Assembly: GCA_963668325.1 (NCBI GenBank)
Contig: OY764222.1
Location: 2,666,001 to 2,730,000, forward strand
From: MPNP01 sp963668325
Lineage (GTDB): Bacteria; Pseudomonadota; Alphaproteobacteria; Rhodobacterales; Rhodobacteraceae
DNA: 64,000 nt
Direction: 5' to 3'
Positions within the stretch are counted from its first letter, which is position 1. The number at the start of each line of letters is the position of its first letter. The translations under genes and the position numbers were made by a program. Below are positions 44,227-54,365 of this stretch, one piece after another. The notes beneath the pieces were generated by a model. The model ran no database searches. It was not told where the DNA came from and saw only the letters and a program-made list of their open reading frames with translations.

Positions 44227-44303
44227 ACTGGCTTCTATCCTCTCTGGGGCATAAAGTCATTGATTTGCCATAAAATTTTCAAAAATTATAAACGAAATAG
44301 CGT

Positions 44304-45041
44304 ATGAAAAACATTATTGCTGGGAACTGGAAACTTAAGGGAACACAAGACCTGGCAGATTCCTATTTAAGTTATCTTTCCAATAACCAACCAAGAGATT
44401 GCACTGTTGTAGTTTGCCCCACTTTTGACCTTCTAGATTATTTAAGTGACAAATGGATTTCTGATTTTGGCTATTTGGGGGCACAGGATTGTTTCCATGA
44501 GGGTACAGAATTCAATGAAGGTTTGGCAACTCCAGATAAAATTGTATCAAAGGGGGCTAAATATATCATTCTGGGCCACTCGGACCGACGAAACAAATGC
44601 AAGGAATCAAGTGAACTCGTCCTTAAGAAAGTAAACCTGGCCTGGGAAAATGGCTTGACCCCAATAGTTTGTGTTGGGGAAAAAAGTGAGGAACGTAAAA
44701 GAGATTTAACGCAGGAAGTGGTAAATACTCAGATTACAGCAAGCATTGATTTCAATAACCTGCGAGGCCCATTTGTCATTGCATACGAACCTGTTTGGGC
44801 TATCGGTTCCGGCAATACCCCGACCATGGGAGAAATTGGCGAGGTTCATGATGAAATCAGGACGTTGCTAAAAAAGTTAACAGGTTCGAAAAATGGTCAA
44901 CAAATCCCCATACTTTATGGAGGATCGGCAGATGCCAATAATGCCGGATCAATTCTTAAAGTTGATAATGTAAATGGATTATTAATTGGTGGTGCTTCCC
45001 TCGACATTCAGGGATTTGGTTCAATTATCAAGAATGCTTAG
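44304..45041 (+). CDS. tpiA: Triosephosphate isomerase
   Basis: A 245-residue TIM-barrel enzyme interconverting dihydroxyacetone phosphate and glyceraldehyde 3-phosphate. It has GNWKLKG with the active-site Lys, ILGHSDRR with the catalytic His (GHSER in most enzymes), FVIAYEPVWAIGSGNTP with the catalytic Glu and flexible loop, and ILYGGSADANNA for phosphate binding. It ends 63 bases before the converging mug gene. Confidence 0.96.
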   Translation: MKNIIAGNWKLKGTQDLADSYLSYLSNNQPRDCTVVVCPTFDLLDYLSDKWISDFGYLGAQDCFHEGTEFNEGLATPDKIVSKGAKYIILGHSDRRNKCKESSELVLKKVNLAWENGLTPIVCVGEKSEERKRDLTQEVVNTQITASIDFNNLRGPFVIAYEPVWAIGSGNTPTMGEIGEVHDEIRTLLKKLTGSKNGQQIPILYGGSADANNAGSILKVDNVNGLLIGGASLDIQGFGSIIKNA

Positions 45042-45104
45042 TTTTTAGTTTTATAGTGTTACTTTCGGGAATTTAAGACTGCAAATCTTGGCAAATTTGA
45101 AAAT

Positions 45105-45626
45105 TTAATAACTCCGGTCCAATTTTAAAACCAAATTCCTGAGTTCTTCCCAAGGTTCAATTTTCCAATACCCACGCCCACTTCCAGAAGTTGATGGCAA
45201 TACGAATAGGATAGTTTGACCAATCTTTTCTTCTTGCAGTCCATAATCAACTTTTTTCTTACCAAGAAATGTCTTGCCAGCCTGTTTGCTTGTAAAGGCA
45301 ACTATCCTTGGCTGGTATTTTTTTATTTTGGTCTGAAACCTTAGAATGTCATAGTCACCAGAACTTAATTCTGCATCGCCCCCCTTTGTATATTTAACCA
45401 GATCAGTGAGACCAATCCCATAATCAAGCAACTGCTTAAAATCCCTTGGAACCAATCGAATTGGGGTCAAACGGGTGTAATGGAGAACCTGCCAAAACAA
45501 ATTATTAGGATGGGCATAATAGGCTTTTTCTTCGGCTGAGCGATGGCCTGCGGCAGTACCACACAATACCAGTTTCAAATTTGGCCTAATTAAGTCAGGA
45601 AGTATTTGTTCTTGCTTGTTCACCAT
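45105..45626 (-). CDS. mug: Mismatch-specific uracil-DNA glycosylase (MUG/TDG family)
   Basis: A 173-residue family-2 uracil-DNA glycosylase that excises U or ethenocytosine opposite G. LVLCGTAAGHRSAEEKAYYA and HPNNLFWQVLHY near the N-terminus match the active-site loops. LPSTSGSGRGYWKI replaces the usual LPNTSGAN/R wedge region. The first motif has AA where E. coli MUG has a catalytic Asn (GINPG), a common variant in the TDG-like branch. Confidence 0.88.
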   Translation of the reverse strand: MVNKQEQILPDLIRPNLKLVLCGTAAGHRSAEEKAYYAHPNNLFWQVLHYTRLTPIRLVPRDFKQLLDYGIGLTDLVKYTKGGDAELSSGDYDILRFQTKIKKYQPRIVAFTSKQAGKTFLGKKKVDYGLQEEKIGQTILFVLPSTSGSGRGYWKIEPWEELRNLVLKLDRSY

Positions 45627-45649
45627 CCCAATTTATCTATTGAGAAAGG

Positions 45650-45671
45650 TGCAGGGGATTATGCCCCTGCA
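45650..45671 (-). terminator. Intrinsic-terminator-like hairpin after the TAXI-TRAP operon
   Basis: TGCAGGGG (45650-45657) pairs perfectly with CCCCTGCA (45664-45671) around a 6-base loop. It lies 38 bases after the stop of the leftward TAXI binding-protein gene, with a short pyrimidine run following in that direction. Confidence 0.65.
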
Positions 45672-45709
45672 TCTTTCAGGTTATTTTAAAACTTCTAAAA
45701 CAAGCCGAT

Positions 45710-46687
45710 CTAAAGCGCACCAACTTCTCTATAGTACCGTTCTGCTCCGGGATGAAGTTGAATTTTGCCTCTTTGTGTAGCAGCAAAATTGACATCCAAT
45801 GCTTTGGCCCATGGGGCAGTTGAAGTAACCTGCTCAATATTTTCCCAGAAACCCTTGGTGATCTGATAGACAGTTTCTTCATCCAAATCGGCACGTACTC
45901 CAATTCCCACTGCTGTATTGAAAGAAGCAACAGCTGCATCATTCACCTGGCCTTCATATTGGCTAGCTTCTACCATATCGATATATCGGAAAGCCCCAAG
46001 ATACTTGGTGACGTGTTCACCTTCGTGACTTTCAGGACCAAGAAAACGAACATCCTCGGTTTCTGTGAACTGAATAAACTGACCACAAGGATCGATACAG
46101 CCATTTACATACACATCGATTTTACCATCTAGAAAGGCTTGAAACCCTGTCTGCCAATTGGCCTTGATGGCTTCATAATCTTCATTGGCCACCAATCCTG
46201 TGGTTGCTTCAACCCAGCCTTTTGCAGCATTATAAGCTCCTCCACCGGCAGGCCCAAGGAAAACAGAAGCCCCTTCTATATCATCCAGTAATTCAATATC
46301 ACTGTCTGCCCTCACTGCAAAGTGATACTGACCATAGGGGTACCACATAAGCAAGTTGAGATTCTTGGCAAGTTCAGGTGCTTCTGGTTCTTTGGTATAC
46401 ATGGCTTTGCCATCGGCCATCAGATTATATACAACAGGTGATGTCATGGACATTTCCAGGTTGCCTCGACCAACTTCCATCATGTGAAGGGTGGCCGCAC
46501 CACCACCTGAAACCTCTATTTCAATGCCTTCAACATTGTCTGTCACAATATTGGCAAAGGTTGCCATGGTGATTGCTGCACCTAAACTGGGTGCAATGGT
46601 TGCCATTCTCAATGTTTGGTTTTGCGCACTGGCTGAAACCGCCACAAAAGATATTGCGACGACGATCGCTGAAATAATTTTCCTCAT
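45710..46687 (-). CDS. TAXI-family TRAP transporter solute-binding protein
   Basis: A 325-residue periplasmic protein with a signal peptide (MRKIISAIVVAISFVAVSAS, cleavage near AQN). The mature protein begins QTLRMATIAPSLGAAITMAT, the TAXI-type start. Further on it has GRGNLEMSMTSPVVYNLMAD and FLGPAGGGAYNAAKGWVEAT. TAXI proteins deliver substrates such as glutamate or organic acids to fused TRAP permeases. GGAGG precedes the ATG, and the permease gene lies directly upstream with a 27-base gap. Confidence 0.92.
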   Translation of the reverse strand: MRKIISAIVVAISFVAVSASAQNQTLRMATIAPSLGAAITMATFANIVTDNVEGIEIEVSGGGAATLHMMEVGRGNLEMSMTSPVVYNLMADGKAMYTKEPEAPELAKNLNLLMWYPYGQYHFAVRADSDIELLDDIEGASVFLGPAGGGAYNAAKGWVEATTGLVANEDYEAIKANWQTGFQAFLDGKIDVYVNGCIDPCGQFIQFTETEDVRFLGPESHEGEHVTKYLGAFRYIDMVEASQYEGQVNDAAVASFNTAVGIGVRADLDEETVYQITKGFWENIEQVTSTAPWAKALDVNFAATQRGKIQLHPGAERYYREVGAL

Positions 46688-46714
46688 ATTTTTCCTCCTT
46701 GGATGTGTTTGTTT

Positions 46715-48826
46715 TTAGGTCGAAATACCTTTCGAGGTCTTTATCCTGTGTAATACAATTAAAGTAATGGCTAGCACTAACGCTATCAAGCCAATAGTAT
46801 AATCGGGTACAAGAACTGCAATCCCTATAATCACCCTAAGTAATCTCTCTATAACATTCAGTGGTCTTTTGTCGAACCCAGCTAGGGCTGATGCCAGTAA
46901 CCACATTGCTACGGTAAAGGCAAGTATTATCCATCCCAAGTCTCCCCACCCTACTGTCGAGATATCAATCATGGCAGGGGAGTCGACAGCCTTACCTTCA
47001 AACCACTCAAAGAAAATCTGCAGTTTGTAGATTGCCGCAGGATGATAAACAAAAATAAACGGTATCAAAAATCCCGCCAGCGACAATCGAGCGGCACTCA
47101 AGCCAGTACGAATTGGATCAGCCCCGGCAATGGGTGCAGCTGCGAATGCAGCAAGCGCAACTGGTGGTGTAACTGTTGAAATGACGGCAAAATAGACAAC
47201 AAACAAATGAAGCGACAGTAATGGGATTCCTACTGCTTCAATGCCCGAGGAAAGAGCTATCACTATGATAAAATATGTGGCTCCGGGTGGAAGCCCCATA
47301 CCAAGTACAATTGAGCCCAAGGCCAGAACTATTAGAACACTGAATAGTGGACCACTTGCTGCCTGAGCTAATAGCAGAGATAATCTTCCACTAAATCCTG
47401 AAACCTGAATCAAGCCCACGATCAATCCAATTGCAGCAACGATAACAATGATTGAAGCAGCCATCCGGCCTGCGTTCACAAAAGCAGCATATATTTTTGA
47501 CCATGAACGGAATTGTGGAAACAAGACCAGTGCACAGGCAATTGCTGTTATAAACCCGTAAAATCCGGCCTTGGGAACTGAGGGTTGAACAAATAGAAAA
47601 TAGGAAAGTACACTTAGAGGGATAATGAAAACTAGGCACTTAACCTGTTCATGGCGATCCAGGCCGGGCCTTTCTTCACGTGGTAAGGGTCCTATACCCT
47701 TTTTTCTGGCTTCAAAATATACTGTGAGGAATGTTCCCATATAGTAGAAAATGGCTGGCACAATAGCTGCAACAACAATGTAGCGATATTCCAAACCAAT
47801 CTGGCCGGCAACAAAAAAAGCAACCACGCCCATAACCGGCGGCATAATCTGACCACCCGTAGATGCCGAAGCTTCAACTGCGCCGGCAAATGAGGGTTTA
47901 AAACCAGATTTTTTGATGACTGGTATTGTCATTGTTCCGGTTGAAACAACGTTTGATATTGCCGCACCTGAAAGCATACCGAACAATGCCGAACTGGCAA
48001 TCGCTGCATGAGCAGCCCCACCTGTCAATCCTCCAGTTAGTCGGTTGGCTATTTTCATCAGGAGTTCCCCTGCCCCTGATGCCATCAAGACTGCCCCGAA
48101 AACAATAAACACCAATACATTACCAGAGACAACCTGCAATGGTTGGCCAAACATTCCACCTGTCTGAGACCAGAAATTTAGCACCATTGATCGCAAACTC
48201 TGTTCAAAGGACGAACTTGACCCTGCAAATATTCCTGTCCATTCTGGTAGATAACCCCTAACAAAGAAATACAGGATCCAAAAAATACAGAAGGCTACAA
48301 TGAAGGATCCGAAATATCTGTAGGTCAGATAAAGAGTAATAACTGTCGCAATAGGGAATAGAAAAGTATCAGTAGTTGTTGCGGATGGAAGAATGCCAGC
48401 ATCTATTGAGAATAACTTGGTAATCCAGATCATGAATACGCCGGTTGAGACCAGGGCCAGTATCCAATTCAGCCATTTTAGGTTAGTTGATTTGTGAAGG
48501 GTCAGGAGAGTAATGCCAAATGAAAGAACAATCGGGAGACCTAGAATCAGCCCGGTTGGTAACAAAAAGCCTCTTTCAAAATATCTGAATGATGCTCCCA
48601 ACCAGTGTTCTCTAAAAAGCACCCGTTGTTCTCTACGGGACAATTCAGAAAAATCACTGGTGGTATTTTCAATGATCCAGCGAACGAATTCCGACAAGGG
48701 TCCTGAGGCTGAATAAATCAGAATAACAAGGGTAAAGAGGACACACAGTAAATTCTCAACTTGTTTGGATATTTGCATGGTAAGAGCGTTTTTTGAATTC
48801 TCTTCAGGGCTTGAATTGGTTGACAT
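46715..48826 (-). CDS. TRAP transporter fused permease (DctQM type)
   Basis: A 703-residue membrane protein with the small 4-helix and large 12-helix TRAP subunits fused, as is usual for TAXI systems. Recognisable blocks are ALMASGAGELLMKIANRLTG, GGAAHAAIASSALFGMLSGA, GQIMPPVMGVVAFFVAGQIG and LGMGLPPGATYFIIVIALSS. C-terminal helices carry a short additional membrane domain. It works as a sodium-coupled secondary importer with the binding protein downstream. Confidence 0.93.
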   Translation of the reverse strand: MSTNSSPEENSKNALTMQISKQVENLLCVLFTLVILIYSASGPLSEFVRWIIENTTSDFSELSRREQRVLFREHWLGASFRYFERGFLLPTGLILGLPIVLSFGITLLTLHKSTNLKWLNWILALVSTGVFMIWITKLFSIDAGILPSATTTDTFLFPIATVITLYLTYRYFGSFIVAFCIFWILYFFVRGYLPEWTGIFAGSSSSFEQSLRSMVLNFWSQTGGMFGQPLQVVSGNVLVFIVFGAVLMASGAGELLMKIANRLTGGLTGGAAHAAIASSALFGMLSGAAISNVVSTGTMTIPVIKKSGFKPSFAGAVEASASTGGQIMPPVMGVVAFFVAGQIGLEYRYIVVAAIVPAIFYYMGTFLTVYFEARKKGIGPLPREERPGLDRHEQVKCLVFIIPLSVLSYFLFVQPSVPKAGFYGFITAIACALVLFPQFRSWSKIYAAFVNAGRMAASIIVIVAAIGLIVGLIQVSGFSGRLSLLLAQAASGPLFSVLIVLALGSIVLGMGLPPGATYFIIVIALSSGIEAVGIPLLSLHLFVVYFAVISTVTPPVALAAFAAAPIAGADPIRTGLSAARLSLAGFLIPFIFVYHPAAIYKLQIFFEWFEGKAVDSPAMIDISTVGWGDLGWIILAFTVAMWLLASALAGFDKRPLNVIERLLRVIIGIAVLVPDYTIGLIALVLAITLIVLHRIKTSKGIST

Positions 48827-49614
48827 CGGATACTTGAGTGAATTTCCACTAGACTTTCAATTTTCTATTGAACGGGGACTGATGTAATTGTGTTCCTATC
48901 GGTAAATTCCCTGCAAAAACATCTCATTTTTTCCTAACGGGACACATAGAAATGATTAGACCAGGTTCAGTTTTCTTGGTAGGAGTTTCTTAGAATTTAC
49001 ACGATAGTTTGTCAAAGCACTAGTTTTTCTCAACTTGAAAACATATTCGAACAATGATCCTCCGAATTGGTAAGGTTCTATCACAGAAGGATGAAGAAAT
49101 TAACTTAGAATTAGGAAAGGCATGATAATCCCGCTAATGCCAACCAGTGATTTGGATAAGAGATCATAAATGCACCTGGTGATTGCTGACAAAATACCGA
49201 TCCCCGAACGGTTACACTGCCTGGCAGAACAACGGGCTCTGCGATTCCGCATCAATCTTGTCTATGAAGATATTGGTGAAGAATCATGGGTATTTCCTAA
49301 ACAGGTCAGTGCATTACCAACTTTTGAAGGTGTTGATGAGGCCATGATATCGTTACTAATCGCAGAATACGGTAAACAAGGCATCAAGTCTAACAGTACA
49401 TCCGACCCTCACGCATAGAAAACGTAGATTTTGATACACCCTTTGCCATGATGCTGTTTTCAATCCTACCTTAAAGGTAGGCGATTGCATCTTCCACCTG
49501 TTGAGTAAGTCAGGGTTTAGATTTACCGGGAATCCCAAGTTTCCACGATAAGGTAAGAGTTGCTAGCTGGCGTGAATGGTGGGACAGTTTTGACTCAAAC
49601 CAGGTCTCAGAGCC
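48827..49614. other. 788-bp stretch with no confident gene
   Basis: An 82-codon ORF (49170-49418, plus) begins MHLVIADKIPIPERLHCLAE but lacks a clear ribosome-binding site and recognisable family. It might be a remnant. CCTACC (49465-49470) and GGTAGG (49476-49481) form a small palindrome within GTTTTCAATCCTACCTTAAA, which resembles a lone CRISPR-type repeat, but there is no second copy. Confidence 0.35.
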
Positions 49615-51009
49615 TTAGATATGAATTGCTCTGCCAAATGCGCTGAGTACACTTTCATGCATCATCTCTGACAAGGTCGGGTGGGGAAATACTGTATCCA
49701 TTAACTCAAGTTCCGTGGTTTCAAGCTGTCTTCCAACGACATAACCCTGGATGAGTTCAGTCACTTCGGCCCCTACCATATGTGCGCCGAGTAGTTCACC
49801 GCTCTGATCATCAAAAATGGTTTTTATCATACCCTCGGATTCTCCCAGGGCAATTGCCTTGCCATTGCCTATAAAGGGAAAACGGCCTACTTTGTATTTT
49901 ATTCCCATTTCCTTGCATTTCTCTTCAGATAAGCCCACCGATGCTATTTGAGGCATGGAATAGGTACATCCTGGAATCGAGGTAGGAGAAACTGGATGTG
50001 GACTTCCGCCGCCAATGATCTCTGCAACCATAACACCCTCATGACTGGCTTTATGGGCCAGCCATGGCGGGCCAGCTACATCACCTATTGCATATACATT
50101 CTTAACACCCGTCCGGCATAATTCATCGACAACAATATGACTTCTATCTACCTTTACTCCGATGGCCTCAAGGTTCAAGTTTTCCACATTACCAACGATT
50201 CCAACTGCTGAAATGATTGTATCAAAAGTGGTTTTGTTTACACCTTTCGAATCCTCTATTGTGACCTCTATTCCATCCTTGAGCTTTTTTGTTCCTTTTA
50301 CCTGAGCACCTTCAAGAATGGTCATACCCTGTTTTTGAAATTGTTTTTTGGCAAAGGCAGAAATTTCCCGGTCCTCCACAGGGAGAATTGTATCTATCAT
50401 TTCAACTACGGTCGTATCCGAGCCGATTGAGTTGAAAAAACTTGCAAACTCTATGCCAATGGCTCCTGACCCTACCACCAGTAATTTCTTGGGAACCCTG
50501 GTTGGCTGCAGGGCTTCCCGGTAAGCCCAGATATTCTTGCCATCTACTTCCAATCCTGGAACTTGTCTGGCTCTGGCACCAGTAGCAATAACTATATTTT
50601 TAGCGGTTATATTTGTTTCCTTATCGGAACTCTTGATTGTCAGTTCATTCCCGGAATTAAATTTGGCTTCACCATTAAATACAGTTACCTTGTTCTTTTT
50701 AAGCAGGTGAGTTACACCTCCTGATAACTGCTTGGCTATACTTCTTGAGCGTTTGATGATTTGGTTCAGGTCGAAATCCACCTTCTCGGCCTTTAGTCCG
50801 AATTCAGAGGCTCGTTGCATGAGATGGTAAATTTCTGCCGACCTGAGAATGGATTTAGTTGGAATACATCCCCAATTAAGGCAGATCCCGCCTAAATCTT
50901 CCCTTTCAATCACAGCGACATTCAAGCCAAGTTGACTACCCCTGATAGCCGAAACATAACCCCCGGGTCCTGAGCCAATAACGACCATATCAAATTGTTT
51001 ATCTGCCAT
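49615..51009 (-). CDS. lpdA: Dihydrolipoamide dehydrogenase
   Basis: A 464-residue FAD/NAD disulfide oxidoreductase, the E3 component of 2-oxoacid dehydrogenase complexes or glycine cleavage. The FAD site is VVIGSGPGGYVSAI, the redox disulfide is C43/C48 in GGICLNWGCIPTKS, the NAD site is LLVVGSGAIGIEFASFF, and the catalytic HxxxxE is in FPHPTLSEMMHES. No E1 or E2 gene is next to it, so its complex is encoded elsewhere. Confidence 0.95.
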   Translation of the reverse strand: MADKQFDMVVIGSGPGGYVSAIRGSQLGLNVAVIEREDLGGICLNWGCIPTKSILRSAEIYHLMQRASEFGLKAEKVDFDLNQIIKRSRSIAKQLSGGVTHLLKKNKVTVFNGEAKFNSGNELTIKSSDKETNITAKNIVIATGARARQVPGLEVDGKNIWAYREALQPTRVPKKLLVVGSGAIGIEFASFFNSIGSDTTVVEMIDTILPVEDREISAFAKKQFQKQGMTILEGAQVKGTKKLKDGIEVTIEDSKGVNKTTFDTIISAVGIVGNVENLNLEAIGVKVDRSHIVVDELCRTGVKNVYAIGDVAGPPWLAHKASHEGVMVAEIIGGGSPHPVSPTSIPGCTYSMPQIASVGLSEEKCKEMGIKYKVGRFPFIGNGKAIALGESEGMIKTIFDDQSGELLGAHMVGAEVTELIQGYVVGRQLETTELELMDTVFPHPTLSEMMHESVLSAFGRAIHI

Positions 51010-51059
51010 TACTTCACCTCTTTGCGTATAAATTCAGTATCCGACCGGAAACCTTTTTA

Positions 51060-51644
51060 TCAGGAATTTTCTTCTTGGGCTTCAATCAATTTAACAGCTT
51101 CCTTATATCCCCCTGCCTCCATCCAAGCAGATTCTCTTGCCGTATTTTCCCGGTTTAGTACTTCATTCCGGTAAGGAAATCTTCCAAACTCGTTGATTAC
51201 ATAGGCATGAGCTTTGGCATGGAGTAATGTATTTTTGCCACTTTCTCCAAGGCGCGTGGAAACCAACTCAATACATTTTGACTGGTCTTTGGGATTTTCA
51301 GAATGCATATAGGGTAGATAAAAAAAACTTCTTCTTGCACCCTCATGCTCCAAGTCAAAATTCCTCGCAATGGCTTCTTCAGTTATCTGCCTGGCTAAGG
51401 AGTCAAATTCAAAGGACCTGGGGCTGCCCCTGAACATATTCCTCGAAAATTGATCTAAAACCAAAATCAGGGCCAATGATCCATCGGGAGTATCTCTCCA
51501 GTGATTGAACTTTCCTTTTACTGCGTCCTCATAGGTGGTCAAAAACCTGTCTCTCACTAGATTATCAACTTCCTCGCCACCGAAAAACCGCTTTTCAGGT
51601 TCTAGTTCTTCAAACCAGAACGTTAATATTTCTTTAATTGTCAT
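51060..51644 (-). CDS. DUF924 family protein
   Basis: A 194-residue helical protein. Family features are ILTFWFEELEPEKRFFGGEE at the start, ALILVLDQFSRNMFRGSPRS in the middle and FFYLPYMHSENPKDQSKC. DUF924 proteins are tetratricopeptide-like in fold, with no assigned biochemical role that I know. It follows the esterase gene by 47 bases in the same direction. Confidence 0.88.
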   Translation of the reverse strand: MTIKEILTFWFEELEPEKRFFGGEEVDNLVRDRFLTTYEDAVKGKFNHWRDTPDGSLALILVLDQFSRNMFRGSPRSFEFDSLARQITEEAIARNFDLEHEGARRSFFYLPYMHSENPKDQSKCIELVSTRLGESGKNTLLHAKAHAYVINEFGRFPYRNEVLNRENTARESAWMEAGGYKEAVKLIEAQEENS

Positions 51645-51691
51645 CTAACCCTCAACTTTGAAATTCTGTAGATTTTGAACACGTTCTTGTC

Positions 51692-52351
51692 TTAATCTTC
51701 CAGTTCCCGTACCAGGAAATGTAAGGCTGCGCCTAATCCTACTGGGGAAATACTATGCTCGGCACCTTTGGATGTATACGTATAAACCTGAAAACCGTTT
51801 CCTGTTAGATTCTTTTCAGCGCTTGATAGCTCGCTGTAGGGAACAACAGGGTCATCCAGGTCATGGGCCAGCAAAATTGGCGGACGATACTTTATATCCC
51901 CTTCATTGTTGTAGGGAAACAGCAATCGGCCTGAAAACCCAACAACCCCACATAAGGGGTACGAGCACTTAGGGGCATACTCCAATGCTAACATTGTGCC
52001 TTGTGAAAAACCAAATAAGGCAATTTTTTCTGGTGGAACCTTATGTTCCTTTGAAACTTCTGAAACCATACCGTCCAGGGCGGCAAGCGATTCTTGCAGG
52101 GTTCGTCCAACTTCTACCGGAGTAGCACCATCGTAGGTCGGAAGCGAAAACCATTGAAAACCATCTTTGTTAATCGGACAGACTTGAGGGCCATCAGGAG
52201 CAAGAAACAGGGTATCAGGCAGTGATGCATTCATATGTTCGGAAAGATTGAGAAGATCCTTGCCGTTAGCACCATAGCCATGAAGAAATATAACTATATT
52301 CTTGGTATTTCCTGATTTTGGTTCACTTCTTTCAATTGCCAATTTTGACAT
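51692..52351 (-). CDS. Carboxylesterase/phospholipase-type alpha/beta hydrolase
   Basis: I chose the ATG at 52351, which overlaps the stop of the glycosylase gene (TAATG) and has AAGGAG upstream. This gives 219 residues, typical of the family. The protein has FLHGYGANGKDLLNL as the oxyanion region, the nucleophile Ser in FGFSQGTMLALEYA, the catalytic Asp in LAHDLDDPVVPY, and the His in GAEHSISP. It probably hydrolyses short acyl esters. Translational coupling to a DNA glycosylase looks coincidental. Confidence 0.9.
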   Translation of the reverse strand: MSKLAIERSEPKSGNTKNIVIFLHGYGANGKDLLNLSEHMNASLPDTLFLAPDGPQVCPINKDGFQWFSLPTYDGATPVEVGRTLQESLAALDGMVSEVSKEHKVPPEKIALFGFSQGTMLALEYAPKCSYPLCGVVGFSGRLLFPYNNEGDIKYRPPILLAHDLDDPVVPYSELSSAEKNLTGNGFQVYTYTSKGAEHSISPVGLGAALHFLVRELED

Positions 52352-52998
52352 TAACGAACTCCTTCTCGACTTTTTTCTACCCTGTAATAAGCCCAAAGCA
52401 ATCTAGCAGCTACACTCCTCCAAGGAGACCACTTGGTGGCCATTTCCCTTAGTTCCTTTTCGGAGGGTCTTTGGGGAAGTTCAAAGAGTAATTTTGTACT
52501 TTCCTGAAGAGCCAGGTCTCCTGCTGCAATCACGTCTCTTTTCCCCATAGAGAACATTAAATATATTTCTGCTGTCCAAATACCAATACCAGGTATGGAA
52601 GTTAGCGTTTTGATTACGTCATTATCGGGTAGTTTATGAAGCTCTTCGTAGTTCAGATCACTTTTTGCCAAGGCATGAATATACCTAGCCTTTTGTCTTG
52701 ATACTCCACAGGCCCTAATTTTTTCTTCAGTCGACCTGGCAAGTTTGTTTTGATCCTTATAACCTGCCTCGCCCAATCGCTTACTGATTGCATTGGCCGA
52801 TGCCACCGAAACCTGCTGGCTCAAGATCATTTCCAGCAAAGCGTTAAACCCACCCTCCCTTCGACGAAGGGGAAGGTCACCAGAAACCCTTATTGCTTCG
52901 GCAAATTTGGGTTCAACCTTACCAAGAAAATCCAAGCCGTTGAGAATATCTTCCTGGGTTTCAATCAAGTCACTATTATCCATTACTTCCAATGACAC
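52351..52998 (-). CDS. DNA-3-methyladenine glycosylase II-type (AlkA-like)
   Basis: A 215-residue HhH-GPD glycosylase. EMILSQQVSVASANAISKRL, the helix-hairpin-helix LTSIPGIGIWTAEIYLMF, and the catalytic Asp in VIAAGDLALQE are visible, and ATKWSPWRSVAARLLWAYYR is the common C-terminus. It lacks the N-terminal extra domain of E. coli AlkA, as short family members do. It removes alkylated bases in base-excision repair. Confidence 0.92.
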   Translation of the reverse strand: MSLEVMDNSDLIETQEDILNGLDFLGKVEPKFAEAIRVSGDLPLRRREGGFNALLEMILSQQVSVASANAISKRLGEAGYKDQNKLARSTEEKIRACGVSRQKARYIHALAKSDLNYEELHKLPDNDVIKTLTSIPGIGIWTAEIYLMFSMGKRDVIAAGDLALQESTKLLFELPQRPSEKELREMATKWSPWRSVAARLLWAYYRVEKSREGVR

Positions 52999-53138
52999 TC
53001 CCTCGGGACTACTTTTAAACCTAACATTGGTTTAATTTAACTTTTATTTCGTTATTACAACTCTATGAACTTAATAATTCAGGGGCAGGAATATCCACAA
53101 GACAAGATGACCAGGTCTTATTCTGAAAGGAAATATGG

Positions 53139-54365
53139 ATGACAGTGGGAAAACAACTCCCAAGGGAATATAGAAATGTGTTTGTCCTGGTAATTGCTCA
53201 GGCAATAGTCGGTGCACAAATGCCCATTGCTATCACCATTATGGGATTGGCAGGACAAAAACTGGCATCCAACCCATGTTGGGCAACCTTACCAATTTCA
53301 GTTATGGTTTTTGGCTCTATGACTACTGCACCATGGTTAGGTCAGGTCATGCAAAGATTGGGCCGAAAGATTGGTTTCTGGTGTGGGTGTCTAGGAGGCT
53401 TGGCTGGTGGAATAACTGGATTTTATGCCCTGTATATAGCCTCTTTTGAACTCTTTTTGGTTGGGGCATATTTTACCGGGATTTATATGTCTACCAATGG
53501 GTTTCTTAGGTTTGCAGCAGCTGATACAGCAAGTCCTGAATTTCGACCAAAAGCGGTTTCATATGTCCTGGCAGGTGGACTGTTTGCTGCAATTATTGGC
53601 CCCCAACTGGTAAAATTAACATACGATGTTGGACCTCAGCAATATATGGGAACCTATGTTGCTGTCATGGTTGTAAACCTATTGGGTTTTATAATTTTTA
53701 CCTTTCTTGACATACCAAAAATTGAAAAAGACGCCAAGCAGGTCATAGTGGAAAAGTCTTATTTGGACTTTTTAAAAAACCCGACCATCCTTGTGGCCAT
53801 AATATGTGCCAGCGTCTCCTATTCCCTCATGAACTTGGTCATGACCTCTACTCCCCTGGCGGTAGTTGGAACAGGCCATACTCATCATAATGCCGCAAAT
53901 ATTGTTTCAGCCCACGTACTTGCCATGTTTATACCATCCTTTTTCACTGGTCATTTAATTGCCAAATTTGGTTCTGTTAAAATAGTTTCCTGTGGCTTGG
54001 TTTTACTTACAATCGCAGGCTTGTCTGGCCTGATGGGTATAAATTTGGAAAATTTCTATGCTTCCCTTATCCTCCTTGGTCTCGGGTGGAATTTTGGCTT
54101 TATTGGGGCAACAAGCCTACTTCTTTCTGCTCACAAACCCCACGAAAGAGGCAAGGTACAAGGTCTCAATGATTTTCTTGTTTTTGGATCTGTAACCATT
54201 GCCTCATTGACCTCCGGCACCCTAATGAATTGCATTGGTGGTTCTGCCCAACAAGGCTGGTTTGCCGTGAATTGGGCAATGATACCTTTTCTATTGTTGG
54301 CTGCTGGGTCTCTTATCTGGTTACAATTTAATCAGAAAAACAGAAATGTTGTTGAAGGTCCCTAG
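53139..54365 (+). CDS. Major facilitator superfamily transporter
   Basis: A 408-residue membrane protein with about 12 helices. FGSMTTAPWLGQVMQRLGRK carries the MFS loop-2/3 RxGRR-like motif, and TGIYMSTNGFLRFAAADTAS matches the motif of some YfcJ/NepI-like families. The second half repeats the pattern with PSFFTGHLIAKFGSVKIVSC. The substrate cannot be told. The stop overlaps the end of the converging cimA gene by 4 bases. Confidence 0.9.
   Translation: MTVGKQLPREYRNVFVLVIAQAIVGAQMPIAITIMGLAGQKLASNPCWATLPISVMVFGSMTTAPWLGQVMQRLGRKIGFWCGCLGGLAGGITGFYALYIASFELFLVGAYFTGIYMSTNGFLRFAAADTASPEFRPKAVSYVLAGGLFAAIIGPQLVKLTYDVGPQQYMGTYVAVMVVNLLGFIIFTFLDIPKIEKDAKQVIVEKSYLDFLKNPTILVAIICASVSYSLMNLVMTSTPLAVVGTGHTHHNAANIVSAHVLAMFIPSFFTGHLIAKFGSVKIVSCGLVLLTIAGLSGLMGINLENFYASLILLGLGWNFGFIGATSLLLSAHKPHERGKVQGLNDFLVFGSVTIASLTSGTLMNCIGGSAQQGWFAVNWAMIPFLLLAAGSLIWLQFNQKNRNVVEGP

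Noticed and set aside
49170..49418. 82-codon ORF beginning MHLVIADKIPIPE.
   Set aside because: No ribosome-binding site, no recognised family, and it lies in a gene-poor stretch. Kept only as a note in the intergenic entry.
49456..49494. Sequence GTTTTCAATCCTACCTTAAA with a small palindrome, resembling a CRISPR repeat.
   Set aside because: Only one copy is present, with no spacer pattern and no cas gene in the window. It may equally be an IS end or a weak terminator.
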